A DNA stretch of 64,000 nt from Erigeron canadensis (Eukaryota; Streptophyta; Magnoliopsida; Asterales; Asteraceae). Below, one piece after another: positions 11,832 through 24,250 of this stretch. Made by a program: the position numbers and the translations under genes. The DNA lies in assembly GCF_010389155.1 (NCBI RefSeq), contig NC_057766.1, positions 42,232,463 through 42,296,462 on the forward strand, read 5' to 3'. The first letter of the stretch is position 1. Every line of letters begins with the position of its first letter. The notes under the pieces are model-generated. The model was given only the letters and a program-made list of their open reading frames with translations, was not told the DNA's origin and made no database searches.

Positions 11832-13841
11832 GCTTCACTGATGAGCTTGCAAGATTTCCTACAAGTACTAACTGCAGATCCCAGCTGGAATAAAAGACAT
11901 GGGAAAAAAAAATTATTCAGATAGTTACCCAAAATTTCTGAATTTAAATACCAAACATCAAATGAAGAACATCATATTTCTACTTCACATTTCCAATTTG
12001 AGGATCATAAAGTGTGACACACTTGTTACAGACCCCATAATGGTCCCATACTCCCATACCTCTACTTCTAAAACTTTATGATAAAATCTGATTCCTATTC
12101 ATTTAAATATGAAAAATACACCATGACTAAGCAGAATAGATGATAAGTTTGAAGGAAAAAGGATACAGGTTTGAACTCTTATCTTTTAAACATTAAAGAA
12201 AACATTTTATCTTGTGAGAAATGCCCATACCTCACTCAAAGTCCAAAGTGCTCCTGCTTTTACAAACACTTAACAACTAAACTAAGTTAAAATAAATGAA
12301 TGCGTTGAAGATTAGGTAGCATTAAGGAAAGCTTTAAATTTATATCACTTTTTTTTCATAGGTATACATATACTCAATTATAACTTCTTGTAATTACCGT
12401 GTAAAGCCAAGAATAAATAAAGAAGAAGATCACAATCACATGACTCAACAACAATTGTATTATGATAATATCAAATCATTCATTCCAAAAATGAGGCCAC
12501 AAGATTCAAGGCTGTTTTTAGGACCACTTTGCACTCTCTATACTCACTTAGGCATGCTCAATATTTTCATGATAAAAACCAAACTTCAACCAACCTAATC
12601 AAACACACAATTAAAATTTGCAAATGAATACTCTATAATTAGGCATGAACTTTTTTCTAAATCCCACATTTTACACATAACAAATCATGACCAAAATGAA
12701 ACCAACATTACATATGATTAAGTAATTACCTTTTAATGATAATCTTTATTAGGTTTTGCCCAAATCAAGATAGAAAAAAGGTAACTTCTTTCATATATAA
12801 AAAGAAAAAAGATGTGAGGGAAGTTACATATAGTTATGGTTTATGAAGTGAAAGCAGGACCACGTGCCAAGAACATGGACCATCACTTTGAAATAGTGTC
12901 TTAATTCTTACCAAAAATTTCTCCTTTATTTTCTCTCCAAACTTTTGCTTGTTTGGTACACTCATGGGTTCAACGTTTAAAGATTGATTTTTTCTTGTTT
13001 TCAAGAAACCAAAAATGTGTGAAAACTAAAGGTAGGGGTCACATATATGTCATTTTCTATATATCATCATTATTATATAGAGGTTTTGTTATAGCAATGA
13101 ATATATCAATTTGAGTATTATCAAAACAAGCCCATCAAAAAAAGCACCAATCTTTATCAACTATAATCATTAGAATCAACTTTTAGATAACAAAAAGATT
13201 ACAACTTTTAGAACTAACACTATACATATCAACAAGAAAGCCAAAACCCATAACAGATTGCTAATTTTTTTAGCCATTTAATGCACTCGAAACCAACAAA
13301 AATAATAAAATCAAAACAAACCCATCAAAAAAGCAGCAATCTTTATCAGCTACAGTATCAATTGAAGTTAAATCAAAGCAAGCTCTCAAAAAAGCACCAA
13401 TCTTTAACACATAATGATGATTAGCATGTACTGAAAACTAACATAAAGATTACAACTTTAATAACTTACTCTGTATTTATGAACAAGAAACCAAAATCCC
13501 AGAAGAAGTTTTACATTTTTCAGCCATAAAATATACTCAAAAAAGCTCTTTAACCCCTCCAACTTCAAGTAACTTATGTCATGATTTAGAAACACAATCA
13601 ATCAACTATTTTATTAGATCTTGAAAGAATATAAAGAAAATGGTGGTAAATGACTGTATACGCATAGAAGATGTAGTAGATATGGATGGGCGGGAAGTGT
13701 GACGGTGGGATTTTAGGTAAAGGAGTGAAAATGGAGTGTCACCACAAAGCAGCTGTTTTATGATATCATCACAAAAAAAAAAATGGAGATTGGGTTTTTA
13801 ATTAAGTAATGCCAATAATGGTGGGGATTCTTTATAAAAAT
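11832..13841 (-). promoter_or_regulatory. KUP2 5' region: probable 5'-UTR intron and promoter
   Basis: No coding sequence is seen upstream of the KUP2 ATG. A good splice acceptor (minus strand TTTATTCCAG, about 11888) about 57 nt before the ATG implies a spliced leader. On the minus strand a TATAAA at 13831-13836 sits before a pyrimidine-rich tract (about 13560-13740) typical of plant 5' UTRs. The leader may therefore start near 13.8 kb and span a ~1.7 kb intron. This is inference from signals only, and transcript data would settle it. Confidence 0.4.
13126..13460. repeat. Imperfect direct repeats in KUP2 upstream region
   Basis: The phrase CATCAAAAAAGCACCAATCTTTATCA occurs three times in slightly different forms (about 13133, 13323 and 13385). 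The first two are followed by related 'GATTACAACTTT' and 'ACAAGAAAGCCAAAA' blocks, giving a ~190 bp imperfect tandem unit. The function is unknown. Confidence 0.55.
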
Positions 13842-16639
13842 AGCTAGATGGGGAATAGGAATATGAATATTATTTAAATGTTTAGTGTGGGAAAACAGAG
13901 GATCGAATGTTTATAGTTTAGTATTTGCCTTTTTGCAGGGTGGATGTAGACGATGTCTATATTATTTTATTTTCAACTTTTAGTTTTAGTTTATGTTATT
14001 TTGTTCCTCTTTGTAAAATATGATTTAAAAAAAAAAATGTTTGATTGTGAATGAAATAATGGGAGTCGATGTCGATGTCCCACAATAATAAATCTTTTAG
14101 ACGAAGTATAGTTTTATTATGTCGTTTATTTGTTATATGTAGCGAAGTCATATCCGATCATGAATAGCTAGATGTATATAAACCCTAATTTCTTTTAGAA
14201 TTTCGTGTTCATAGTTTAGAAATTCGAACCCTGTCAGTGATATTCAAACGGTTAGTGTGCTAGGATTGGAACCCAAAGACACCTCTAAAGAACAAGGGGA
14301 GCTATAACAGCGCATGCGTTCGAAGAGGTAATTGCCTAAAACCATAAAAAATTAAGATTCAATCTTTGATCTTCAAGTCAACAACTCCTCTCTCAAAACC
14401 CCCAATTGTTCATAAAGCGTTGTTTCTTGGATGAATGGTTCATTAGTTTAGTTAGATAATTTGTTTGCAATTGTTTGTTCTCTTGTGTTCTTGTAATATT
14501 TAAATCTTTCTGTGTTCTTTTAATTTTTTAAAAAAATAATATTTAACTTTTTATATAAACTTTCATTATATTTTATAATATTAAATTCACTTTTTAGCTT
14601 TTTTTTTTTTTTTTGGAATGGTATAAAAAGTAATAATTTTTTTTTTAATGGCTTAGTTTTTTATTTTTTATTTTGGAATGACACTGTTTTTAGTTATATG
14701 TTACTTACCTCTTTTTTATATATAAAAAAACCTCTTATTATATTTCATCAATAGCAGCTTACATTTCATACCTATCATGAATTCGACATACCCAAATTTT
14801 CATTTCATGTATTCCTATCTATGCTTCTAATCATCTAACTATTCACAACTAAGAAACTAACATCTTTACATCTCGGAAAGTCACACATCTGTCGATCCAA
14901 ACTACAATTGTTGCATGCTAGCTAACTCATGGTATTTGGCTATTTGCCATCTTTCTTTTACCTTGTTGTATGCATCTCTGTTTTTGAATTTTAATCTTAT
15001 AATTCTGCTCGTCGCAACTTCAATGATCTGCTCTTTTACTTTTTCTTTGGGTATTTGATTCCTGCTAATAATTCTTGAGTTCCTCTCCTTTCATATACAC
15101 ACAAGGTGCAAATTATTATTCTTTGAATCACACTTTTTGCAGAATTATTAGCATTCTTCTTACTAATCCATCTTTTTATATTTTGTAAGTGATTTGGCAC
15201 ATTCTTATCTTTCATATACACTTTTAGTTCCTCAATACATATATGATTGAAACCCATCAAAACTTTAACCTAAACTCGTTTATTTTATATTGCAAGTTGT
15301 ATCATGTGTCGTGTCGAAAATGGTACTCCTAACGCAAGTCACAAATTGAAGTACTAAGCAAATAATCAATTAGTTCGCTATAAAGATAGTGACATTTGCT
15401 TGGATTGTGATAATCTATATATGGAAAGCCAATCATTTCTAGTGATATTATTGCTCATGCCAACAATGAATGAAAAGCCAAGAGAAAAAATCATAGAACA
15501 TACATTGAAAAGTTTTATAAACATGATAATTGCCAAAGTCTTGTAAGTTTATAACTATATCCCGCTACAATTCTTTTTTTGTTTCTTTTGATATTTTTTT
15601 ATCACACCATTTAATTTTGTTAAGGTACGCATTTCTTTTTTATTCTCATTTATTTTCTAGTCTATTTTAACCTTGGTCTTTAATAATGACACTTCAAATT
15701 TAATTGGTTACTTATTTTTACCATGTATTTTTTTCTATTTTAACAATATCTAATATAATATTTTAATTATAATATATATCCTGTATGAAATGTGTTTCAT
15801 AACCAATTGATCATTTTAAACCAGGACAAAATTTACACATATCAAATATTGTACAAAAACTCGGATTCTTCTTGGTTACCTATACTCGGGGTACATTGTA
15901 GGATTCTGCCACGTTACCCACAGTCATGACAACGTAGGACCATGGGCTGGATCTGATTGACTTTCAATTTCAATATCAAAGCAGCCACGAATTGATGCCA
16001 ATGATTTAATTATATGTCTCCATAATAAATAAATAATTTCATGTCTTACGAGAACTATAAAACACGCGTAACTTCACTTCTATGATGTGTACTATCTTAT
16101 TAAAGACTTAATCTGATCTAAAAAACGTATATAACAATGTTGTTATCGACGAACATTATGAGATTACCATCTTGGCTCGATAAAAGTTAGACAACCATTT
16201 CAAATAGCGTTCGTTTGACGGTTTGTGTTTTGACTGATTATTTATAAAGTTCAAGTTGATTGGTTCATAAATCTTAATCAGAAGTTCATAACCAGATCCG
16301 TATTAGCTAATTGTATGAAAAATAAAGATCTAAATCCGATATAGCATTAGACAAATTTGGCATGTCGATATGCTTAGGATCGGACTAATATGAAAATTTA
16401 AATTTGTGCACAACTATGATGTACCTAGTATATGAATCGTAACTCAATGTCAAACCATAAAATGTTTTAAAAACACCATAAACAACCGTATTTGTGTCTA
16501 CTACAAAAGTTTAATATTGAAGCAAAAATAGTTGCATTTAAAATCTCAAAAGTTTAAATTCTATCCTATTAATCTATTTTTACTTTATTTATTATTATGA
16601 TAGTTCGCACTTCACATATCCTATGTCGATATAAGATCG
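13842..16639. other. Intergenic, no gene recognised
   Basis: AT-rich sequence with poly-T tracts (about 14601-14614 and 14638-14648). A short stretch at 14190-14320 contains TTCGAACCC and GGATTGGAACCC motifs, reminiscent of retroelement or tRNA-derived fragments, but it is not classifiable. Open frames (for example minus-strand 15036-15260) show no recognisable domain. Confidence 0.5.
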
Positions 16640-16930
16640 AACAAATAATGGTTTGGAAAGCAATAGTTTGTTCAATGCTATATACTATATGGAGAGCTAG
16701 AAACAATAAGGTCTTTGAAGATAGTAAGGAGAATTTGCATAAGTTGTGATGAAATTCAAGTTATTTCACATTTTTAGATATCAAATAGAATGAAATAACA
16801 TATTAAATAGATTGAATGGTGCATTGTGCCTTGTAAGATGAAAGATTGATGTCGTAAAGTACATTGTAAGCATTAGTTTTTGTTTTAGATTTGGGTAGAG
16901 TCTTTTATGTGTTAAACATAGTGTTGGTTG
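16640..16930 (+). mobile_element. LINE (non-LTR retrotransposon) 3'-end remnant
   Basis: Near 16650-16750 the + strand translates to WKAIVCSMLYTIWRARNNKV, then FEDSKENLHKL. This is the conserved C-terminal zinc-binding region found downstream of plant LINE reverse transcriptases ('..TIWRARN..VF'). It is followed by stops and by further degraded family-like residues (ISNRMK, IEWCIVPCKMK). Only a decayed tail remains, with no reverse-transcriptase core in the window. Confidence 0.6.
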
Positions 16931-17040
16931 TTGTTTTGTGTTTATTGGCATTCATAGCTTATGGCCAGTTGGTTGTTATTTGTAACTCTTTGGTTTGTAG
17001 AGCTTTACTTTATATTTAATATTTATTTTTATATAATTAT

Positions 17041-17627
17041 TAGGGGTGTAAGAAATGAACCGGAAAACCGAGAAATCGGTCCGAACCGCGTGATCCGAAA
17101 CCGAAAAAACCAAAACCCGAAAAAACCGAAAATAAAAAAACCGATGTGTAACGGTTCGGTTACGGTTTTCAATATTTATTACCTGCGGTTAACCGAACCG
17201 AATTTGATATATACCTACATATAATCAAATATATGCATATTTACACATATATGTATGACATGAATACATCATTTACATATCTATTTAGCTAGTTTTTTGT
17301 ATATCTTGTCTAAAATATCAATAATTTTACTAACTTTTTTTTTCACAATCTATGATTATTAATGTAGTTAAATAACTATTATACAAAGAAAAATTAATTA
17401 ATACAATTTAATATGATTATTCTAATTGAAAACTTAAACTTTATATTAGCATAACTTTAATAAATGGTTAACCGAAAATAAAACCGAAATTAACCGACTT
17501 TTTCGGGTAACCAATTTGCAGGTAGCCGAAATTAACGGTTCAAAATTTCTAAATAACTGAACCGAACCAAAACCCAAAAAACGGTTCGAAATTTCTAGCT
17601 AACCGAGCCGAACCGTTTACAGCCCTA
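17041..17627. mobile_element. hAT-type non-autonomous element with 8-bp target duplication
   Basis: The left end is TAGGGGTGTAAG, and the right end, read inward, is TAGGGCTGTAAACGG. The flanks are identical 8-bp ATAATTAT duplications (17033-17040 and 17628-17635), which is diagnostic of hAT insertion. The interior is rich in AACCGAACCG/CGGTTCGG motifs, as in many plant hAT MITEs. It encodes nothing. The open frame over its left half is a by-product. Confidence 0.85.
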
Positions 17628-17635
17628 ATAATTAT

Positions 17636-19454
17636 TGCCTTACCTAAAAATAAAAAATAAATAATGAAAAGTAAATGTAAGAACCTTTAACTTTTATTAA
17701 TTTTATTTACTAAAATATTTCAAATAACATATAAAGTCTTTTTTTTTTTTTAAGCCCTAACCTGTTAAAAGAGTGACTATTTTTTGGAGAAAACAAATGT
17801 TGTGTACTTTTGAACCGGATTTGACAGGCCCACTAGTCCAGAGAAAAAAGATGTACATGGGCTTAAGCTATTTTATGGCCCACAAGTCCACAAGTAGGAA
17901 AAAAAACATGACTGCAAGCTGTATCATTTCGTTTAAAGAAAGTGAAATCATTATGTAGTACAAGAATACAAGATGTACAAAAAACAAGTATATTCTGGTT
18001 ATTACCAATATAATGTACCCGTTGATAGGATAAGGATGTAACGTTTATCGTCATTATTAGTTCAACAACGTTGAACATATTTTTTTCATATAAGTCCGTT
18101 ACTAGCTAGAAAATGTCTACGTTACGTGTTTTGATAATGTAAAATGTATTAGCGTCATTTATAATGACTATAACTATGAATAAGAGTAATATATATATGC
18201 ATGATTACTATTGACAAAATGTACATAGGAGAAATGATGCTTTGGCTTGGGGCCAATGAGCTAGTTCTTTGGGGGGGGGGGGGGAATGTGTTTTTCTTAA
18301 TCACCGTTATTATCTAAGAGGTTGTTTGTTTGTTTGACGTATTAAGTGCATAAACTATTTGAATGGGTAAATAATGTAATAAATAAATATCTCGTATTTA
18401 TTTAAGTGAAATCAAACATCGATCCCTAATTGACTTAATAAATAAGCTTTTCTTAAGCTCATCAAATCTCAATCAAAAAGACCCTAAGTCATGATTCACA
18501 AGTTGTAAATATGTATGGGTTAGATGTTAATGCGTAAGACTAACTTTTCTAAAACAAGAACAGTTTATAGACATTTTGGGTTGAGAGTTGAAGTTGTATA
18601 TTTGTGTATTAATCCGTTGATGCAGATTTCTGACTCTATGTAGCATTGTAGCCCTAGTCAAAGAGAAATTAATATTAGTCGCACATTTCTTTTGAAAGTG
18701 AGAGTCCATGAGTTTGAATTCTAAGTCATCACTTTGATCCTTAAATTTGAAAAATAAGAGTTTCTTCCGGGATTAAAGGTACGGGATGGTGGGTCGAGAC
18801 TTGAAACATGGCTTTTTTAAAACCAGTATAATAGAAATATAAAAGAAAAGAAAATGATATGACCATGTTAGAAAAGAAACTAAAATGGTTGGACTGGTCG
18901 TCGAGCCTATTGGGCAAAATTGAAGGGGATGTGAACAATGGGACCGGCAATTAATAGTCATACGTATAATGTGGAATAAAATGATGCGGTCAGTCATGAG
19001 TCATGACTGGATGCGGAGTGGTTGAGTCAATTGGAATTTTTAATTTCTAAGACATTCTCGCGTAACAACTCGCTTCTACGTCTCTACTATGACTTCTTGA
19101 TTTTTACCTTTATTTTATTATTATTGCATTTTTATTTATGATCATTACCATACAGAATAATTGTAATTCTTGAATTTAAAGGCGGCACAGATGGTCGTAA
19201 GCCATAACATAAATGGATGGTAGATAGGTACTTTACGATGCGGAAACAACAATACAAAACATGCGAGATTCATGACGTCGTGGATTTCAAACAAAACAAT
19301 TATGTAAGAAAATGATCGTATAAAAGCTACACAGAGTATAGAAAATAATGTTACGATAAACTAAAACATTTTTTTAAAATTGGTTAATAATGTTGAAAAC
19401 ATATTTAGTCTTTTCACCTCTTTGTTGTTGAAAACGAGGGCATAGATGTTTTAT
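17636..19454. other. Intergenic, no gene recognised
   Basis: AT-rich sequence. The only distinctive feature is a run of 14 consecutive G at 18271-18284, a likely polymerase-slippage or assembly-error site. Short frames at 17773-17958 and on the minus strand around 18741-18997 match nothing known. Confidence 0.5.
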
Positions 19455-19735
19455 CTATACTACTATATACTCGTAAAGATTATAACTCCTCTGTTGAAAG
19501 TTTGCATAAATGGGACATGCAAATTGACTAAAATAATCTTAATGAATTAAATCACTATCAACCTTTAATATTAAATTACACCATTAGTCCATTATATTAT
19601 AAAATATTTTTACTAACACCTTTAAATCAAATACTTTTACCTACACCAAGAAATGTCGCCACCACTGTCATCACCGGCTCGTCGCCGCATTGCGTGGGTT
19701 AGTGGGTACCATGCTCGTAAAGGTTTATAGATGAT
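19455..19735 (+). mobile_element. Helitron-like repeat (family B)
   Basis: It begins near TCTATACTACTATATACTCG and shares 'TTAATGAATTAAATCAC.ATCAACC.TTAATATTAAATTACA' with the copies at 61.8-62.1 kb. It ends in a GC-rich terminal block 'CGTCGCCGCATTGCGTGGG', followed by CATGCTCGTA. A TCTATACTA-type 5' end, a GC-rich short hairpin near the 3' end and the absence of terminal inverted repeats fit a non-autonomous Helitron. The exact ends are not proven. Confidence 0.5.
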
Positions 19736-22006
19736 ATGTGATGAGGGTGAAAGAGTTTAGTTATTTTTACTTAATTTTTTTATTTTTTATTTTGGAGTGT
19801 CCAACTATTGTCAAGATGGTTTATCAACTGAAAAAATTAAAAGTTGAAATATACAATATTAAAGTGTGTTTAGTTGTTAAAACGTTTTCTACTTTTTATT
19901 ATTAAGTAAAAAAATAAAAAGTGTTTTTTAATCCAAAAGTACCATTGAAGATGCATTTAGCTGCAAATTAACAAAATACAAAGAAGTTTTTCATTCTTAA
20001 ATGGTACAATATATAAAAAGTTATAAAATTTTAGTTTTTTTTTTAATTAAAAGATAGTTATTATTATATGGAAGGCAAAGTGATGTTTGGTATGAAAACT
20101 ATTTTAAAAATTTACATTTGAAAATGTTTTCTGCTTTTAAGTGTTTTTATTTAATTTTGTTAGAAAACACTTTTAAACTTTTACAACTATATGCATCTTT
20201 AAATCCTTAGGTTGATGATATAAGTTTGTGATTCAAGAGGAAGAATATCTATACCATTATATACTGTATTAAATTGCAATTTTTTCTTTTTTGAAAATCT
20301 TTAAATTTATGTAATATTTCACATAATACTCCTTACAATATGAAGTATTCAATTATAATACTCACTTAATATTAATTATTTTTACATCAATTAATTATTT
20401 ACACTATGTTGTAAGCAGTCTAGCACCACTATCAAAGTATCAGTCATTGCATCCACCATCACACCGTTACCTCCAAGACTATTATTGCATTGCACGGGTA
20501 TATAATATATATAGCATGATGAGATTACTTTTGCATGTGACATACGTTAAGATATTTTTGAACTTTATTTATTTATTTATGTGAAATCACTTTGATCTTT
20601 TTGGTAAATGAATTAACAGCAATTTGTCATAAAAGGTAATCTAAAGTACATTGTGACACTATATTTGATAATTTTAAACGTATACGACATTTTGGTTGAT
20701 GAAAATCTACAGTATTCGCAATTTCATATATGATTACTTTCCATAATTTTCAAGTCAAATTAATGACTATTAAGTGGGTCATGTAATTCCAATTTGCAAG
20801 TGAAGCACGACTACTCTAAACTCTCTCTTACTTGAACTCACAATTATAGATTGTTTATTCTCCTTTGACCAATTCATTTTCCACTTCATCATATTGTGAA
20901 AACTGAAAATTATCCTTTACATATGTTTATGAAATTCTTCAAAAAGTACATACTTAATTTATAATTGTATCAATACTTGTAGCTGTTTCCTGGAAACATT
21001 TATGCTATAAATAGAAATAATAGGAAGGTGGCTTGTGCAACAAGCATGGTATGTGCTGTTTATTTGGTGAGGCCCAATGACACAATATCCAATTCAATTC
21101 AATTCGACGTGTTAGAACCGACTGCTTCTTTTTCTTTTCAACCCGTAATATCGATATATATGAAAATTAGCAAGTCTTTACCAGAGGATACATTCATATA
21201 TGACCCGACCTTATTAATAAATTGGATTAAATACCATTAGGATTTATATATATAACTTTTGTTCATATCACTAGCTTGACCAAAAAATATATCACTATAA
21301 CCAAAAGTAAATTCTGCACACAAAAGTAAGATATAAAGATTATCTAATTCCTTATTTTATAACATAATACATGTACAAGTTACAATTCATGAGAACCGAA
21401 TTGAATGATCGATGATATATATTACCTATCGAATTTATTTATATATTACAATTCCATAAAACCCCCAAAATTAGACATTATGGGTGCGTTTAGTTTAAAA
21501 AATATTTTTTAATTTTCTAGAAACTGAAAAAAGTTTTTCATTTTTAAAAAACCTTTGAAAATTTTAAAAACGTGTTCAAAATAAAAAATGTAATTTTATT
21601 TTTTTATTCTTAGAAAACTATAAAACATATTCAAATTCACTTGTTTTTGTTTTCTATTTTTCTATCTTATTACTTTAGAAAACGGAAAATTAGAAAATGG
21701 AAAAAAAAGTTATTTTCTAATTTTAGTTCAAAAATTGGAAACGATGATTTTTGTTTTTTTGAAAAATTATTTTAGGAAAATGTAATTTGAACACCTTTTA
21801 TGTTTTTCTTGTTTTTTTAGAAAATAAAAATAAAAACAAGAGACCCACTCTATGTGTTTGTATATTTTTGTTCTTCCACTATACCATAATACGATCGATA
21901 TGACTCCCAGCAAAAAAAAACGCGTAGCTAGCTAGCGGTTCCCTCCCCATTGACTTCTAAAATTTTTGACTTTTTCAAACAATTATTTTTCTTATAACAA
22001 TCACTA
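19736..22006. other. Intergenic, no gene recognised; degraded repeats
   Basis: There is a possible degraded family-B copy around 20245-20515, with TCTATACCATTATATACTG at the left and CACCGTTACC...TTGCATTGCACGGGTA at the right. Around 21480-21850 lies T/A-rich sequence beginning GGGTGCGTTTAGTTTAAAA, typical of MITE ends, but I could not find its partner end. The frame at 21028-21240 is not recognisable. Confidence 0.45.
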
Positions 22007-22014
22007 TATATAAA
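22007..22014 (+). promoter_or_regulatory. TATA box of the IDA-like gene
   Basis: TATATAAA lies 95 bp upstream of the ATG at 22109, a good distance for a ~65 nt leader. Confidence 0.5.
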
Positions 22015-22108
22015 CATCTACCTTAATTCGCTCCTGTATCTATCTACATTCTTTATATATGCTCATAAATAAATTCATTATATCCGTCTCTCAACTCCAT
22101 ATATACCA

Positions 22109-22441
22109 ATGTCGATATTGATATCTTTTCGCATTCGTCTCCTTCCGTTGCTTCTCTTGATGACAACGATGCTCGTGGTTTCGCCACCTTTTCTTGCCAA
22201 CGCTAGATTGCTCAAGGGCCAGGATGAGCTTATAATTAATATTAATGAGAAAAAAGTTCCATGTGCAATGATCACTACCAGTCCTTCAAACACAGTAGTA
22301 GACGACGTCGTTGGATTAGTTAAGAGATTTGAAGCTGCAGCTGGCGGAAGTTACGAAAGTTTGCTTTTAAGCGCTCTTCCGAAAGGACAACAAGTGCCAC
22401 CATCTGGACCTAGCAAGAGAACTAACGACGTCAACAACTAA
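22109..22441 (+). CDS. IDA-like (IDL) secreted peptide precursor
   Basis: This is a single-exon gene of 110 aa. The N-terminus (residues 1-32) is a signal peptide: basic start, then LLPLLLLMTTMLVV, ending ANA before RLL. The middle is variable. The C-terminus, residues 91-106, is PKGQQVPPSGPSKRTN, which matches the EPIP motif of IDA/IDL peptides (PKGVPIPPSAPSKRHN in IDA as I recall it). These peptides are cleaved, hydroxylated on proline and perceived by HAESA-type receptor kinases at the cell surface, controlling organ abscission, root-cap or lateral-root cell separation and stress responses. Two positions differ from the family norm: QQV in place of VPI, and threonine where histidine precedes the final conserved asparagine. 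A four-residue DVNN tail follows the motif, as in IDA itself. A TATA box at 22007 supports expression. Which IDL paralogue it is cannot be decided here. Confidence 0.85.
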   Translation: MSILISFRIRLLPLLLLMTTMLVVSPPFLANARLLKGQDELIININEKKVPCAMITTSPSNTVVDDVVGLVKRFEAAAGGSYESLLLSALPKGQQVPPSGPSKRTNDVNN

Positions 22442-22801
22442 AAACGTTAAGTTGTTGGTTTACATTAATTAGTTAGTTAACTTATATATATATATATATG
22501 TGGTTTTTTTCGCTATCATATTAATATACATGTAAGTAGGAAATATTTATACGAGTAAATCGTAATTTATAGCTATACGTATATATATAAAAGCGCATCA
22601 AGCACCGATCATCAAGTTGATCATCGTGACGTACTTTGATTAATTCATAAGTTGATTTTGTTTAAATTTTTCGAATTTTTTTGTTTGTTCTCTAGCTTGG
22701 CTATTTTCGGATGTACATATTTTTCTTCATCTAAAAATTTTGTTGCTGATTTTTTTTTATTGTAATGTAATAGAAATGAAAATTATTGGTGGTTATAACT
22801 T
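22442..22801. other. 3' flank of the IDA-like gene
   Basis: This should include the 3' UTR. It holds a TA microsatellite (about 22478-22499) and AT-rich sequence, with nothing else recognised. Confidence 0.4.
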
Positions 22802-23305
22802 ATCTATATCTATACTATATATATATTATAAAACAAATAAGGTTTCAACTTTTAATTTCAACTATATTATTTATACTATATTATAAAGCAGATTCCTTCC
22901 AGATTTTTAACATTGAATTGAAATTTTCAATATTGATTTTGAGTACATCCCCAAAATACTCCTCTCATCTATTCTATATTTATCTAAAATAACCATAATA
23001 CCCTTTCTCTCTCCTCAAATCTCAACCAATCATCTTTTTTCTTTCTCCTCAATAAATCATTTATTCCTCCAATTCATTCAAAATCTTTTATCTCAAAAAT
23101 CATACGTCGATAAATTATAAAAATTGTATGAGTGTTTTTAAAATTTCATGCTCTTTCATTAGAGATGTCATTTGATATATACTTTCGACGAATTTTTAAA
23201 TCCGAGGACGGAGGGCGGAGGCCGTAGGCATTTGACTATCACACTCTCTGACCTAGCTATCATCCCCACCATCTTACCGTCGCAACGCGCAGGTACTTAC
23301 TCTCG
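22802..23305 (+). mobile_element. Helitron-like repeat (family A), copy 1
   Basis: It starts near TCTATATCTATACTATATAT and runs through the family-A body ('ATTCAAAATCTTTTATCTCA', 'CTTTCATTAGAGATGTCATT', 'TTTCGACGAATTTTTAAATC'). It ends with CCGTCGCAACGCGCAGGTAC...TCTCGTA. The 5' TC start, the GC-rich near-terminal hairpin region and the lack of inverted termini suggest a non-autonomous Helitron. An internal partial restart (about 22868, 'CTATATTATAAAGCAGATTCC') suggests nesting. Confidence 0.5.
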
Positions 23306-23675
23306 TATTATAAAACAAATAAGGTTTCAACTTTCAATTTCAACAATATACAAATGATAATACATAATGTACCATACATCAATGCCTACAACTTTCTCTC
23401 TCCTCCATAAATTATTTTATTCTTCTAATTCTTTCAAAATCTTTTATCTCAAAACCCGTACATTGATAAATTATAAAAATTATATGGGTGTTCTTAAAAT
23501 TTAGTTCTCTTTCATTAGAGATGTCATTCGATATACTTTCGACGAATTTTTAAATCCGAGATCGGAGCCCATATGGCTAAGACATTTGGCTATGACACTC
23601 TATGACATATCATACTCTATGACCTATCACCCTCATTATCTCACCGCCGCAAGGCGCGGGTACTTGTTCTCGTAC
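23306..23675 (+). mobile_element. Helitron-like repeat (family A), copy 2, abutting copy 1
   Basis: It resumes at TATTATAAAACAAATAAGG directly after copy 1 and repeats the same body. It ends ACCGCCGCAAGGCGCGGGTA then CTTGTTCTCGTA. The stem CGCC-GCAA-GGCG lies within this end. Head-to-tail arrays are common for Helitrons. Confidence 0.5.
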
Positions 23676-23824
23676 ATATAAAATCACAGTTTTAAAATCA
23701 AAGGTTAAGATTCAAAGTTGATATTTGAATCTTGACCAATTGATTTTAATCCAAAGGTCAATATCATTAACTTTACCTATAAAGTTAATAATAACTTTAG
23801 AGGATCTCAATCCGAAATATTTAT

Positions 23825-24050
23825 GTATATCTATATCTATAACTACTTATAAAGCAAACTAGGTATATTCTATTTTTAGAATCTTTTAATTTCTTAAAAC
23901 ATCTATAGCATACATTTTTTTCTTATGAAATTATCTTCATTAACTCTTTAAGTCACATGAATTATTTTACATCAATTATATATCTTACCCGCCTCCACCG
24001 ACACGACGCCACCTACACCGCCGCATTGCGTAGGTATCCATCAGTATATT
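23825..24050 (+). mobile_element. Short Helitron-like repeat (family B-type end)
   Basis: It begins TATATCTATATCTATAACTAC and ends CACCGCCGCATTGCGTAGGT, the same GC-rich end as the 19.7 kb copy. The interior is short. The boundaries are approximate. Confidence 0.4.
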
Positions 24051-24211
24051 ATATGCCAGTTAAAAAGCTGAAAATAAACATTATTCACCCCTGCCTTTAG
24101 ACGATAAAGCCTTCTTTTACATCAATTTTACGGTAACTTATCAATGTTGGCACACATAAGTTTCGTGCAATAAAACCGTAAATTAATAACAAAATACATG
24201 ATGAATATCAT

Positions 24212-24249
<38 letters not shown>
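24212..24249. repeat. (TC)n(TA)n compound microsatellite
   Basis: About 19 nt of TC repeats run directly into about 19 nt of TA repeats, just before a MITE. Confidence 0.9.
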
Positions 24250-24250
24250 A

